Made by a program: the position numbers and the translations under genes. Of a stretch of DNA of 64,000 nucleotides, positions 25,993 through 34,905 are shown piece after piece. The stretch comes from JAFIFT01 sp020051095 (GTDB lineage: Bacteria; Pseudomonadota; Gammaproteobacteria; Legionellales; Legionellaceae). Position 1 is the first letter of the stretch, and each line of letters begins with the position of its first letter. The stretch spans positions 62,001 through 126,000 of the forward strand of contig NZ_CAXMZT010000006.1 in assembly GCF_964199965.1 (NCBI RefSeq). The letters run 5' to 3'. Under the pieces are notes generated by a model, which made no database searches, was not told where the DNA came from, and was given only the letters and a program-made list of their open reading frames with translations.

Positions 25993-26500
25993 GTTCATTA
26001 TTCCTGTTCCTATCACCATGCTTCTCTTATTGCTTGGCTTAGGCGTAGTCAGCTACGCATTACCAGATGACAAGTATAAACCCATCCAATTATCAGCCGA
26101 CTCAGCCGATCTCAACCAATCTACCCACAAGGGTGAATACAATGGTCATGTGGATTTTCGCCAGGGAACCAGCCATATAACAGCAAATCGGGCGATAACG
26201 ATAGTTGATGAACATAATAAATTGAAGGAAGCGATTGCGTATGGCACGAACGAAACTCGCGCGCATTTTTCAACTAACACCGATACCAAAAAACCACGTT
26301 TGCATGCGAAAGCAGATATCATTCGCTATTTTCCGCTCAAACACCTAATCGAATTGGAAGGACATGCCGTGGTAACACAGGGACACGACCGATTTGAAGC
26401 GCATATCATTCGCTATGATACCTTAAACCAACATGTTGTTTCTAATTCCAATGGCGAACGCCGCACATTGATTGTCATAAACTCGGATAAAATCAAATGA
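25979..26500 (+). CDS. lptA: LPS transport periplasmic protein LptA
   Basis: 173 residues with a signal peptide (ending near VVSYA) and an OstA-like domain (PIQLSADSADLNQSTHKGEY, GHVDFRQGTSHITANRA). LptA forms the periplasmic bridge for LPS between inner and outer membranes. Overlaps lptC by 14 bp and lptB by 4 bp. Confidence 0.93.
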   Translation: MQTRKFIIPVPITMLLLLLGLGVVSYALPDDKYKPIQLSADSADLNQSTHKGEYNGHVDFRQGTSHITANRAITIVDEHNKLKEAIAYGTNETRAHFSTNTDTKKPRLHAKADIIRYFPLKHLIELEGHAVVTQGHDRFEAHIIRYDTLNQHVVSNSNGERRTLIVINSDKIK

Positions 26501-27222
26501 GTACATTACGAGCCCATCATTTAAAAAAATCATTCAAAAGCAAAACGGTTGTTAATGATATTAGTGTCAACGTAAGCCAGGGTGAATGTGTCGGGTTGCT
26601 TGGCCCGAATGGCGCAGGCAAAACGACCTGTTTTTATATGATTGTTGGACTAATTTCTGCTGACTCTGGAAAAATCTTATTGGATGAAACCGATATCACC
26701 ACGTATGCAATGCATCAGCGCGCAAAGCTTGGTATTGGCTATTTACCCCAGGAAGCATCGATATTCCGAAAAATGACGGTTTCTGAGAATATTCTTTCTA
26801 TTTTGCAACTGCGCAAAGACTTGAATTCAAAACAACAAATTGAAGCGATGAATTCACTAATGCAGGAATTTAACATTAGCCATTTGCGCGACAACTTAGG
26901 AATGAGCTTATCCGGTGGTGAAAGGCGACGCGTTGAGATTGCCCGAGCCTTAGCCATTGAGCCTCGTTTTATATTACTCGATGAACCCTTTGCGGGCGTT
27001 GACCCCATCTCTGTCATCGACATCAAAAAAATGATTACCCATTTGTGCAAAAAAAATATTGGCGTACTCATCACTGACCATAATGTACGTGAAACGCTTG
27101 ATATTTGCAGTCGGGGGTATATCGTCAATCAAGGTACAATTCTTTGCGAAGGGGATACAAACGCTATTTTGTCGAATGAACAAGTCCGTTCCGTGTATCT
27201 CGGCGAGGAGTTCTCACTTTAA
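26497..27222 (+). CDS. lptB: LPS export ATPase LptB
   Basis: 241 residues. Walker A GPNGAGKTT, Q-loop YLPQEASIFRKMTV, signature LSGGERRRVEIARAL, Walker B FILLDEPFAGVDP and the His switch ITDHNVRETL are all present. LptB powers LPS extraction with LptFG. The next gene is trpG (stop/start overlap TAATG), whereas in enterics rpoN and hpf follow. Confidence 0.97.
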   Translation: MSTLRAHHLKKSFKSKTVVNDISVNVSQGECVGLLGPNGAGKTTCFYMIVGLISADSGKILLDETDITTYAMHQRAKLGIGYLPQEASIFRKMTVSENILSILQLRKDLNSKQQIEAMNSLMQEFNISHLRDNLGMSLSGGERRRVEIARALAIEPRFILLDEPFAGVDPISVIDIKKMITHLCKKNIGVLITDHNVRETLDICSRGYIVNQGTILCEGDTNAILSNEQVRSVYLGEEFSL

Positions 27223-27806
27223 TGATTGTTGTCATTGATAATTATGACTCGTTTACCTACAACTTAATCCATTATCTTGAAATACTCGATCAATCCATCG
27301 TCACCTTTCAACATGATGAAGTCACATTAACTGACATTGAATCCCTAAACCCCAAAGCCATTCTCTTATCACCCGGACCCAATACGCCGGATGAAGCGGG
27401 GATATCATTAGCTTGTATTCATCATTTTTATCAAAGAAAACCCATTATTGGCGTTTGTTTGGGTTTGCAATGCCTTGTCCAAGCATTTGGCGGTAGGATT
27501 AAACCCGCTAATGCCATCTATCATGGTAAAACAAGCACAATTGAGCATGATGGTACGGGAATATTCCGTCACCTACCCAAGCAGTTTAGGGTTGCACGCT
27601 ATCACTCCCTTGCGGCCGATGAAAACCATCTTCCGGATTGTTTTAAGATACAAGCTAGAAGCATTGAGGATAATTGCATCATGGCTATCACGCATCGCAC
27701 ATTACCTTTATTTGGGCTACAATTTCATCCAGAAGCCATATTAACGGAATATGGTTTTGAATTATTGGAGCAATTTATACATGATATCAATGAAATCACT
27801 GTTTGA
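27222..27806 (+). CDS. trpG: Anthranilate synthase glutamine amidotransferase TrpG
   Basis: 194 residues, class I glutamine amidotransferase. The oxyanion and nucleophile motifs (LSPGPNTPDEAG, GVCLGLQCLVQAFGG) and the His-Glu pair (FHPEAILTEYG) are intact. It supplies ammonia to TrpE, which is not in this window, for anthranilate and possibly aminodeoxychorismate. Overlaps lptB at the start and trpD at the end. Confidence 0.95.
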   Translation: MIVVIDNYDSFTYNLIHYLEILDQSIVTFQHDEVTLTDIESLNPKAILLSPGPNTPDEAGISLACIHHFYQRKPIIGVCLGLQCLVQAFGGRIKPANAIYHGKTSTIEHDGTGIFRHLPKQFRVARYHSLAADENHLPDCFKIQARSIEDNCIMAITHRTLPLFGLQFHPEAILTEYGFELLEQFIHDINEITV

Positions 27807-28800
27807 AACGTTGATCAATCACCAAGATTTATCCGAAGCCGACATGAAAGACGTGATGGTTTCGATGATGCAAGGTCAACTCGATGATTGCCAAATAGCA
27901 GCCTTTTTAGCACTCATGCGTAGCAAAGGGCATGCCGTCACAGAATTAAAGATAGCTGCGGATATTATGCGCCAATACAGTGTTTTCCTAAAGTTAAATG
28001 CGCCTTCGGTTGATATCGTGGGAACCGGGGGTGATGGCCACAATACATTTAATGTATCCACCGTTGCATGTTTTGTTATTGCTGCAGCGGGTGTACCGGT
28101 TGCCAAACATGGAAATTTATCCGTCTCTAGTAACAGTGGCAGCGCCAATTTCTTAAATGAAGTGGGTATCGATTTGAATGCAAACCATCAACTGCTGCAA
28201 ACAATGCATCGAACCACAAATCTATGTTTTTTATTTGCACCCAATTTCCATCCTGCATTAAAACATGCCGCTACGGCTCGACGCTCCCTAGGCGTGCGCA
28301 CGTTTTTTAATTTGTTGGGGCCATTATTAAACCCTGCCCACGTTGAAAGGCAGGTCGTTGGGGTATTTGATAGCAAATGGCACAACCCCTTAAGCGATGT
28401 CTTAATTCATCTTGGCAGCCAGCGTCACTGTATCGTTACCGCTGACGATGGCATGGATGAAATCAGCATTGCTTCACCAACGACCATTCTTGAATATCAT
28501 CAACAGAAACGAAAAACATGGGTACTGGATCCAACGCATTATGGTCTAAATCATGCCTCCTTGAAATCGATTCAAGTCAGCTCTGTCCGGGAAAGTGTTG
28601 ATTTAGGCTTGTCCGTGTTAAATAATCAACGTTGCGCAGCAAAAGACATTGTTATCTTAAATGCTGCATTAGCTATTTATGTGGCTGACGATTCCACAAC
28701 ATACGATGAAGCGTTACAACGAGCAGAGGATGCAATTGCATCAGGTAAAGCAAAGCACTGTTTTGAAACGTTAATCCAGTTATCAGGAAATACACCATGA
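27781..28800 (+). CDS. trpD: Anthranilate phosphoribosyltransferase TrpD
   Basis: 339 residues from the ATG at 27781 (GGAG 10 nt upstream); ATG at 27790 is an alternative. The PRPP-binding motif VDIVGTGGDGHNTFNVST is intact, as are KHGNLSVSSNSGSANFL and RRSLGVRTFFNLLGPLLNP. Catalyses the second step of tryptophan synthesis. The start lies inside trpG, so the two are translationally coupled. Confidence 0.94.
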   Translation: MISMKSLFETLINHQDLSEADMKDVMVSMMQGQLDDCQIAAFLALMRSKGHAVTELKIAADIMRQYSVFLKLNAPSVDIVGTGGDGHNTFNVSTVACFVIAAAGVPVAKHGNLSVSSNSGSANFLNEVGIDLNANHQLLQTMHRTTNLCFLFAPNFHPALKHAATARRSLGVRTFFNLLGPLLNPAHVERQVVGVFDSKWHNPLSDVLIHLGSQRHCIVTADDGMDEISIASPTTILEYHQQKRKTWVLDPTHYGLNHASLKSIQVSSVRESVDLGLSVLNNQRCAAKDIVILNAALAIYVADDSTTYDEALQRAEDAIASGKAKHCFETLIQLSGNTP

Positions 28801-29576
28801 TTACCAATAATATGCTCACTACCATTGCTGAAAAAAAAGTTGAAGAGATAAAACATGCCAAATCCGTGCTATCCATTGACCAATTGAAAGAGCAATCCTA
28901 TGGCAAAACCCGTGATTTCATCTCACCACTGAGACAACACAGACCCGCTATCATCGCAGAAATAAAGAAAGGATCGCCGAGTAAAGGCATTATTCGTGCT
29001 GATTTTGATGTCGCTGCAATTGCCAAGGATTATCAAAATCATGGTGCTGCTTGCCTATCCGTGCTAACGGATGAAACGTTTTTTTATGGGCATCCCACCA
29101 ATATAAACATTGCGAAAGCTAATAGCAGCCTACCCGTTTTGCGTAAAGATTTTATCATTGATCCTTATCAAGTTTATGAAAGCAAGTATTTAGGCGCTGA
29201 TTGCATTTTATTAATTGTTGCCATGTTATCGGATAAACAACTCCTCGAATTGTGTGAGCTTGCCCAGTCTTTGTCCATGGCTGTGTTAGTAGAAAGCCAT
29301 GATGAATCCGAATTAAAACGCGCTTTAACATTACCCACCCCACTCATGGGTATTAATAATCGTAATTTAAATACGTTTAACACCGACATCCATACCAGTA
29401 TTCGACTAAGAAAATTAATACCCGAGGATCGAATCATCATTAGTGAAAGCGGTATCCACACAAGAGATGATATTGAAAAATTAAATCATGAAGGCATTCA
29501 TTGTTTCTTAATTGGTGAGTCGCTGATGCGTCAAACTGAACCTGGGACGTATTTGCACGAACTTACAAGGCGATGA
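28797..29576 (+). CDS. trpC: Indole-3-glycerol phosphate synthase TrpC
   Basis: 259 residues, single-domain TIM barrel (not fused to TrpF). Conserved words: AEIKKGSPSKGIIRADFDVA, YQNHGAACLSVLTDE, LPVLRKDFIID, GINNRNL, ISESGI, FLIGESLMR. Fourth step of tryptophan synthesis. Starts with ATGA overlap to trpD. No trpE, trpF, trpB or trpA are nearby, so the pathway is split in the genome. Confidence 0.96.
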   Translation: MITNNMLTTIAEKKVEEIKHAKSVLSIDQLKEQSYGKTRDFISPLRQHRPAIIAEIKKGSPSKGIIRADFDVAAIAKDYQNHGAACLSVLTDETFFYGHPTNINIAKANSSLPVLRKDFIIDPYQVYESKYLGADCILLIVAMLSDKQLLELCELAQSLSMAVLVESHDESELKRALTLPTPLMGINNRNLNTFNTDIHTSIRLRKLIPEDRIIISESGIHTRDDIEKLNHEGIHCFLIGESLMRQTEPGTYLHELTRR

Positions 29577-29592
29577 TTAGAAATATATTCAA

Positions 29593-29621
29593 TTGTTGAG
29601 AGATGCCTGATATTCAATCGT
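29593..29621 (-). repeat. Short copy of dispersed intergenic repeat
   Basis: Read on the minus strand: GGCTCGCAACGATTGAATAT and then CAGGCATCTC, matching the central part of the repeat at 44830-45005. It fills the space between the convergent trpC and lapA. Confidence 0.55.
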
Positions 29622-29632
29622 TGCGAGCCTTT

Positions 29633-29923
29633 TTAATGATCATTGCTGATGGGAATTGAACGAAGATTCTTTACTTCTTTCTCAGCGATGGATAATTTGG
29701 ATTTCAAATCCCGAATTTCACGATTCTGCCGCCATTGTCTGCAAAGCGTAAACAAAAACCCGACCAAAAAACCAATGGCTAACATTACGATCACCAGAAT
29801 AGAAATCGGCATTGAGATTTGTTTAATATAAAGATTTAATTGCACTGATTGCGCATTTAATGCAGCAAAGCTTATACCTAGCACAATTATAATGACGTAG
29901 AAGATTATAGACAGGATTCGCAT
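29633..29923 (-). CDS. lapA: Lipopolysaccharide assembly protein LapA (DUF1049)
   Basis: 96 residues with two membrane segments (IIFYVIIIVLGISFAALNAQ; ISILVIVMLAIGFLVGFLFT) and a cytosolic coiled-coil tail (KSKLSIAEKEVKNLRS). LapA works with LapB in regulating LpxC turnover. It follows rpsA as in enterics, but without ihfB between them and with no lapB after it. Two stacked hairpins separate it from rpsA. Confidence 0.85.
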   Translation of the reverse strand: MRILSIIFYVIIIVLGISFAALNAQSVQLNLYIKQISMPISILVIVMLAIGFLVGFLFTLCRQWRQNREIRDLKSKLSIAEKEVKNLRSIPISNDH

Positions 29924-29957
29924 CAGTCTTACTCCATGTTAGAAACTTGCAGTCGAC

Positions 29958-30026
29958 AATAATGGTATGTTGAGACGCCAAATACCATTATTACAATAAA
30001 TAAGTGCCAAAAAATGGCACTTATTT
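29958..30026 (-). terminator. Two consecutive perfect hairpins after rpsA
   Basis: The first met by RNA polymerase leaving rpsA has 12-bp arms (29998-30009 and 30015-30026, AAATAAGTGCCA / TGGCACTTATTT), with an interior and exterior rich in T. The second has 11-bp arms (29958-29968 and 29982-29992, AATAATGGTAT / ATACCATTATT). Together they should end most rpsA transcription before lapA. Confidence 0.8.
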
Positions 30027-30037
30027 ACTAATTGCGA

Positions 30038-31723
30038 TTAATCAGCATCCTTGTCAGCCATTTGCTCTTTGAGCAAATCGCCGAGTGTTGCTGAGGCAAC
30101 TTCGCTATTTTGACGGGTATATTTCTTGATAGCATCTGCTTGCTCTTGAGCATCTTTCGCTTTGATGGATAAAGAAATATTGCGATTTTTCTTGTCGATA
30201 TTGACGATTTTCGCTTCCACTTCATCGCCTTCTTTTAAGACTTTAGTCACATCATCGACTTTATCTTCACTGACTTCACTAGCACGAATTGTTCCTGTAA
30301 TTTCATCTGCAAGTTCAACCGTGGCTAATTTCTCATCCACAGCGATAACTTTACCAGTGACTACTGCCCCTTTACCATGGTTAGAAACATAGGTTGAGAA
30401 AGCATCTTCTTCTAACTGTTTAATACCCAGAGAAATGCGCTCTCTTTCAGCATCAATACCAAGAATAACTGCTTCAACTTCTTGACCTTTTTTGTAATGT
30501 TTAACCGCTTCTTCACCAGTCTCATTCCAAGATATATCAGAGAGGTGAACTAAACCATCAATTTCACCGATAAGACCAATGAAAATTCCAAAGTCGGTAA
30601 TAGAGCGGATTTTACCTGAAACTTTTTCACCTTTGCTGTGTTTTTCAGAAAAATCTTGCCAAGGATTACCAATGCATTGTTTCATACCTAGAGAAATTCG
30701 ACGACGTTCCTCATCGATTTCAAGTACCATGACTTGAACCATATCCCCTAATGACACTACTTTACTTGGGTGAATGTTTTTGTTTGTCCAGTCCATTTCA
30801 GACATATGAACAAGACCTTCCACCCCTTCTTCAATTTCAACAAAGCAACCATAATCCGTGATATTTGTTACTTTACCTTCAATTTTCTTAGTGATGGGGT
30901 AACGCTCAACCAAATCAACCCATGGGTCATTGCCAAGTTGTTTCATACCGAGTGAAACGCGGTTACGATCTTTATCAAAGCTTAATACTTTAACTCTGAC
31001 ATCTTGTCCGACTGTGAGTAGTTCACTTGGATGTTTAACACGTTTCCATGAAATGTCTGTAATGTGTAATAGACCATCTATGCCGCCTAAATCAATAAAG
31101 GCACCATAGTCGGTTAAATTCTTAACGATACCATGCAGCTCTTGACCATCATGAAGCGACTCAAGTAATGCTTGTCTATCAGCACTATTTTCTTCTTCAA
31201 CAACAGCACGACGAGAAACAACGATGTTATTTCTTTTCGCGTCCATTTTAATTACTTTGAACTCTAATTCTTTACCTTCAAGATAGGAGGGATCACGAAC
31301 AGGTCTGACATCGACTAAAGAGCCTGGTAAAAATGCGCGGATATTACCTATTTCAACGGTAAATCCACCCTTCACTTTGCCAGTTATGATTCCAGTAACT
31401 GTTTCACTGCTCTCATACGACTTCGATAAATTACGCCAGGCTTCCATCCGCTTAGCACGTTCACGAGAAAGTAATGTTTCTCCATGACCATCTTCAACGG
31501 AATCAAGGGCGACTTCTACGACGTCCCCAAGGCTAACTTCGAGTTCACCCGATTTGTTGTCGATAAATTCCTCAACAGGGACTATGCCTTCGGATTTAAG
31601 ACCAGCATTTAAGGTAACGAAGTCATCATCAATTTTGATTACTTTTGCATCGATGATTGCGCCAGGATAGAACTGAGTATTGGCAATACTCTGTTCAAAT
31701 AACTCTTTAAAACTTTCAGACAT
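30038..31723 (-). CDS. rpsA: 30S ribosomal protein S1
   Basis: 561 residues with six S1 RNA-binding repeats (for example NLTDYGAFIDLGGIDGLLHI, NITDYGCFVEIEEGVEGLVH, SITDFGIFIGLIGEIDGLVH). The start at 31723 (MSESFKELFEQ) fits the family; an upstream ATG at 31741 adds six residues. It binds mRNA on the 30S subunit during initiation. Downstream of cmk by 92 bp, in the conserved cmk-rpsA order. Confidence 0.97.
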   Translation of the reverse strand: MSESFKELFEQSIANTQFYPGAIIDAKVIKIDDDFVTLNAGLKSEGIVPVEEFIDNKSGELEVSLGDVVEVALDSVEDGHGETLLSRERAKRMEAWRNLSKSYESSETVTGIITGKVKGGFTVEIGNIRAFLPGSLVDVRPVRDPSYLEGKELEFKVIKMDAKRNNIVVSRRAVVEEENSADRQALLESLHDGQELHGIVKNLTDYGAFIDLGGIDGLLHITDISWKRVKHPSELLTVGQDVRVKVLSFDKDRNRVSLGMKQLGNDPWVDLVERYPITKKIEGKVTNITDYGCFVEIEEGVEGLVHMSEMDWTNKNIHPSKVVSLGDMVQVMVLEIDEERRRISLGMKQCIGNPWQDFSEKHSKGEKVSGKIRSITDFGIFIGLIGEIDGLVHLSDISWNETGEEAVKHYKKGQEVEAVILGIDAERERISLGIKQLEEDAFSTYVSNHGKGAVVTGKVIAVDEKLATVELADEITGTIRASEVSEDKVDDVTKVLKEGDEVEAKIVNIDKKNRNISLSIKAKDAQEQADAIKKYTRQNSEVASATLGDLLKEQMADKDAD

Positions 31724-31815
31724 GTTGATTAACTCATTCATAAAAAAAATGACCGTTTCACGACGAAACAGCCCCCCTATCAGGCTACTTAACCAAAATG
31801 GTTTAGTAGACTAAT

Positions 31816-32508
31816 TTAACGATTATCTAATTGCTTCTCAACTAATTGTAATACAATTGAGAGCACTTGTACAATTGTTAAACTTGTTGTGTCAATTATG
31901 ACAGAATTTTCCGCTGGCTTAAGTGGCGCAACGGAACGTTCTCTGTCTCGCTTATCTCTTTCTTTTATTTCTTTAATTACCTGCGCGAGGCTAGCATTTT
32001 TTTCACTACTTTGCAACTGTAAATAGCGCCTTTTTGCTCTTTCGTCCGCAGATGCATCCATGTAGATCTTTAAAAAAGCATCGGGAAATACCACGGTGCC
32101 CATATCTCGACCATCAGTAACGAGGCCCGGTGGCGTTGCAAAATCTCGTTGCCTTTGTAATAAAGCGCTACGAACTTCAGGAATTGCTGCAAGTTCCGAG
32201 GCCTTTTGGCTACAAGTGGGTGTACGAATAGCGGATGTAACATCGGTTTGTTCATAAAATACCTGTTGCTCACCTGCCTCATTGATGACAAATCGGAGAG
32301 GTAGTTTTTTTGCTAACGAGACCAATTGGGAAAGATCGGTGCTATCAATATGATTCTGTAATGTGCCATATGCGAAAACACGATATATCGCGCCGCTATC
32401 GAGATAATGCCACCCAAGCTTTTGAGCTAAAAGCAAACTGATGGTCCCTTTTCCAGTACCACTTGGTCCATCGAGTGTTATTACAGGTACTTGTTTTGCT
32501 TCACCCAT
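31816..32508 (-). CDS. cmk: Cytidylate kinase
   Basis: 230 residues from the ATG at 32508, preceded by AGAGG and overlapping the aroA stop (ATGGGTGA). P-loop DGPSGTGKGT, DSGAIYR, and TDGRDMGTVVFPDA are as in CMP/dCMP kinases. It phosphorylates CMP and dCMP. Confidence 0.96.
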   Translation of the reverse strand: MGEAKQVPVITLDGPSGTGKGTISLLLAQKLGWHYLDSGAIYRVFAYGTLQNHIDSTDLSQLVSLAKKLPLRFVINEAGEQQVFYEQTDVTSAIRTPTCSQKASELAAIPEVRSALLQRQRDFATPPGLVTDGRDMGTVVFPDAFLKIYMDASADERAKRRYLQLQSSEKNASLAQVIKEIKERDKRDRERSVAPLKPAENSVIIDTTSLTIVQVLSIVLQLVEKQLDNR

Positions 32509-33817
32509 CGCGATTTTCCTCTGTAACATGCATTCCCAATGAAGTAGCTATTGATTGAAACTGAGGAAACGATGTTCTCACTGATTCTGCATGAGCAATC
32601 GTGACTTCATGTTTGCATATTGATGCTGCGACAACAAAGGCCATAGCAATACGATGGTCACCGTAACTATTAATTTCCCCACCTTGCAGCTTACCACCCT
32701 CAATATAAACCCCATCTTCAAACGCCTGACATTCAATTCCCATGCGTTGTAACCCTTCGACCATCACGGCGATGCGATCACTTTCTTTGACTCTGAGTTC
32801 TCGAGCACCATGCAGCAACGTTTGGCCTTTTGCAGCAGCAGCCGCAACAAAGATTGCTGGGAATTCATCAATGGCTGAGGGTACCAAACTCGCTGGAATA
32901 TCAACCCCTTCCAATGGGGCGTATCGTACTCGCAAATCGGCCACAGGTTCTTCACCGCAAAGCCGTTTATTGATAATGTCTAGACTTGCACCCATTGACT
33001 GTAATATCTCGATAACCCCTGTTCGAGTTGGATTCAAACCAATGTTTTTAAGTGTGATATCGGAACCTGGAATGATGGATGCCGCGACCATAAAGAAAGC
33101 AGCCGATGAAATATCACCTGGTACAATAATATCTGTGCCTATCAATTCATGATCCGGACTGATTGTCACGGTATGCTCTGTTTTTCGAATAGGGTAGGAA
33201 AATGCTGTTAACATCCGCTCAGTATGATCGCGTGTTAACGTCGGTTCAGAAACTGATGTTTCACCTTCAGCATATAAACCTGCCAGGAGTATAGCTGACT
33301 TCACCTGAGCGCTAGCCACAGGCATCTTATAATGAATGCCATGCAGTTTTTGTCCGCCGCGTATTGTGACCGGTGGGCAACCATTGTTTGTGATAATTTC
33401 TGCACCCATGACTGTCAGCGGTTTACTCACTCGCTCCATAGGACGTTTAGTTAAGCTTGCATCACCTACTAATGTTGAATCGAAAGACTGACCTGCAAGG
33501 AGTCCTGTTAATAATCGAATAGTCGTGCCCGAGTTGCCACAATCAATCGGCATTTTAGGCGCTACTAAGCCATCTTTGCCAACGCCATTGATTATGACAC
33601 GTTGACTGACGGGGCCCTCAATATTAACGCCCATGGATTGAAACGCTTTCAAGGTAGCGAGACAATCTTCTCCTTGTAAGAAGCCATTGATGATGGTCGT
33701 ACCCTTAGCAATTGCCCCAAGCATAATCGCTCTATGAGAAATTGACTTATCCCCGGGAATCAGTGCGGATCCTTTTAATGCTCCGGCTTTTTGGCAAATA
33801 AACTGACTGCGGCCCAT
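32501..33817 (-). CDS. aroA: 3-phosphoshikimate 1-carboxyvinyltransferase (EPSP synthase)
   Basis: 438 residues. Motifs: IPGDKSISHRAIMLGAIAKG, DCGNSGTTIRLLTGLLAGQ, LTRDHTERML, RVKESDRIA, YGDHRIAMAF. The N-terminal DKSISHR wording is that of class II (CP4/Bacillus-like) enzymes rather than the enteric SKSVSNR type. It makes EPSP in the shikimate pathway. Overlaps serC by one base (TAATG) and cmk by 8 bases. Confidence 0.96.
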   Translation of the reverse strand: MGRSQFICQKAGALKGSALIPGDKSISHRAIMLGAIAKGTTIINGFLQGEDCLATLKAFQSMGVNIEGPVSQRVIINGVGKDGLVAPKMPIDCGNSGTTIRLLTGLLAGQSFDSTLVGDASLTKRPMERVSKPLTVMGAEIITNNGCPPVTIRGGQKLHGIHYKMPVASAQVKSAILLAGLYAEGETSVSEPTLTRDHTERMLTAFSYPIRKTEHTVTISPDHELIGTDIIVPGDISSAAFFMVAASIIPGSDITLKNIGLNPTRTGVIEILQSMGASLDIINKRLCGEEPVADLRVRYAPLEGVDIPASLVPSAIDEFPAIFVAAAAAKGQTLLHGARELRVKESDRIAVMVEGLQRMGIECQAFEDGVYIEGGKLQGGEINSYGDHRIAMAFVVAASICKHEVTIAHAESVRTSFPQFQSIATSLGMHVTEENRDG

Positions 33818-34905
33818 TAAGTATGTTCCTTTTCAAAATGCGTCATAAAGTTAACCAGCGCTTGCACACCTTCAATTGGCATTGCGTTATACAAGCTGGC
33901 GCGAATGCCGCCTGCCAATCGATGACCACGAAGTGATAACAAGCCATTTTTTGCAGCTTCCTGGATAAATTTCTCTTCCAAATCGGGCTTATTTAAGCGA
34001 AAACAAACATTCAGTACCGATCGGTCTTCAGGGTGGACTGAGCAATGATATAACGTGGAGTTATCAATCATTGAATATAAAAGCTGAGACTTCGCACTAT
34101 TTTTCTCCTGCATAGCAGAGACGCCACCTTGCTCTTTAACCCAGTCAAACATGAGGGTTGCCAAATAACAATTAAACGTCGGCGGTGTTGCAGCAAGGGA
34201 TCGTTCGGCTATATGTGAACGATAATCTAACAAGAAAGGGATATTTTGATGTTGAATTTGCTCTGCGAAACTATCACGGATAATGACGATGGTTAGCCCG
34301 GCATTCGCTATCAATTTTTGTGCACCAGCAAATATCATTGCGTAATTTTTGACATCGATGGGTTCACTTAATATAAAGGATGTCATATCGGCAATGATGG
34401 GAACGTTTCCAACCTCAGGTATGGATCGAATTTGGACACCATTGACTGTTTCATTCGGGGTATAAAAGAGATATTGCAGATGACTATCCAGCATATCTTT
34501 ATCAACGGATGGGGCACGATCGAAAGCAGAAGGTTCAGAAGACCCAACACAAATCGTTGGCTTCAGTCTTTGGCTTTCACGCCATGCTTTGTGGGACCAC
34601 AACCCAGAAACAAGATAGCCCCCATAGCCACCCTCGCTGATAAAGTTCATAGGAATCATCGAGAATTGGGTCCGAGCGGGCCCACCAATAAACAACACAT
34701 GATAATTATCAGGAATCGCCATCAGGCTACGAATGCCTTCTTCGGCCTCAGTCAATAATTCGATAAATACATCACTTCGGTGAGGCACCTCCAATATTGA
34801 CATGCCGGTTGACCGCCAATTAAGTAATGCATCACGTGTCTCAATTAAGAGGGATTCGGGTAAAGTTGCAGGGCCAGCACTGAAATTATAGCCGCGTTCA
34901 TTCAT
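33817..34905 (-). CDS. serC: Phosphoserine aminotransferase
   Basis: 362 residues from the ATG at 34905 (MNERGYNFSAGPATLPESLL), which fits family length; upstream in-frame ATGs lie within gyrA. The PLP lysine is in FAGAQKLIANAGL. Converts 3-phosphohydroxypyruvate to phosphoserine and also acts in pyridoxine synthesis, as does pdxB at 50892. Start overlaps the gyrA stop (ATGAATGA). Confidence 0.95.
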   Translation of the reverse strand: MNERGYNFSAGPATLPESLLIETRDALLNWRSTGMSILEVPHRSDVFIELLTEAEEGIRSLMAIPDNYHVLFIGGPARTQFSMIPMNFISEGGYGGYLVSGLWSHKAWRESQRLKPTICVGSSEPSAFDRAPSVDKDMLDSHLQYLFYTPNETVNGVQIRSIPEVGNVPIIADMTSFILSEPIDVKNYAMIFAGAQKLIANAGLTIVIIRDSFAEQIQHQNIPFLLDYRSHIAERSLAATPPTFNCYLATLMFDWVKEQGGVSAMQEKNSAKSQLLYSMIDNSTLYHCSVHPEDRSVLNVCFRLNKPDLEEKFIQEAAKNGLLSLRGHRLAGGIRASLYNAMPIEGVQALVNFMTHFEKEHT

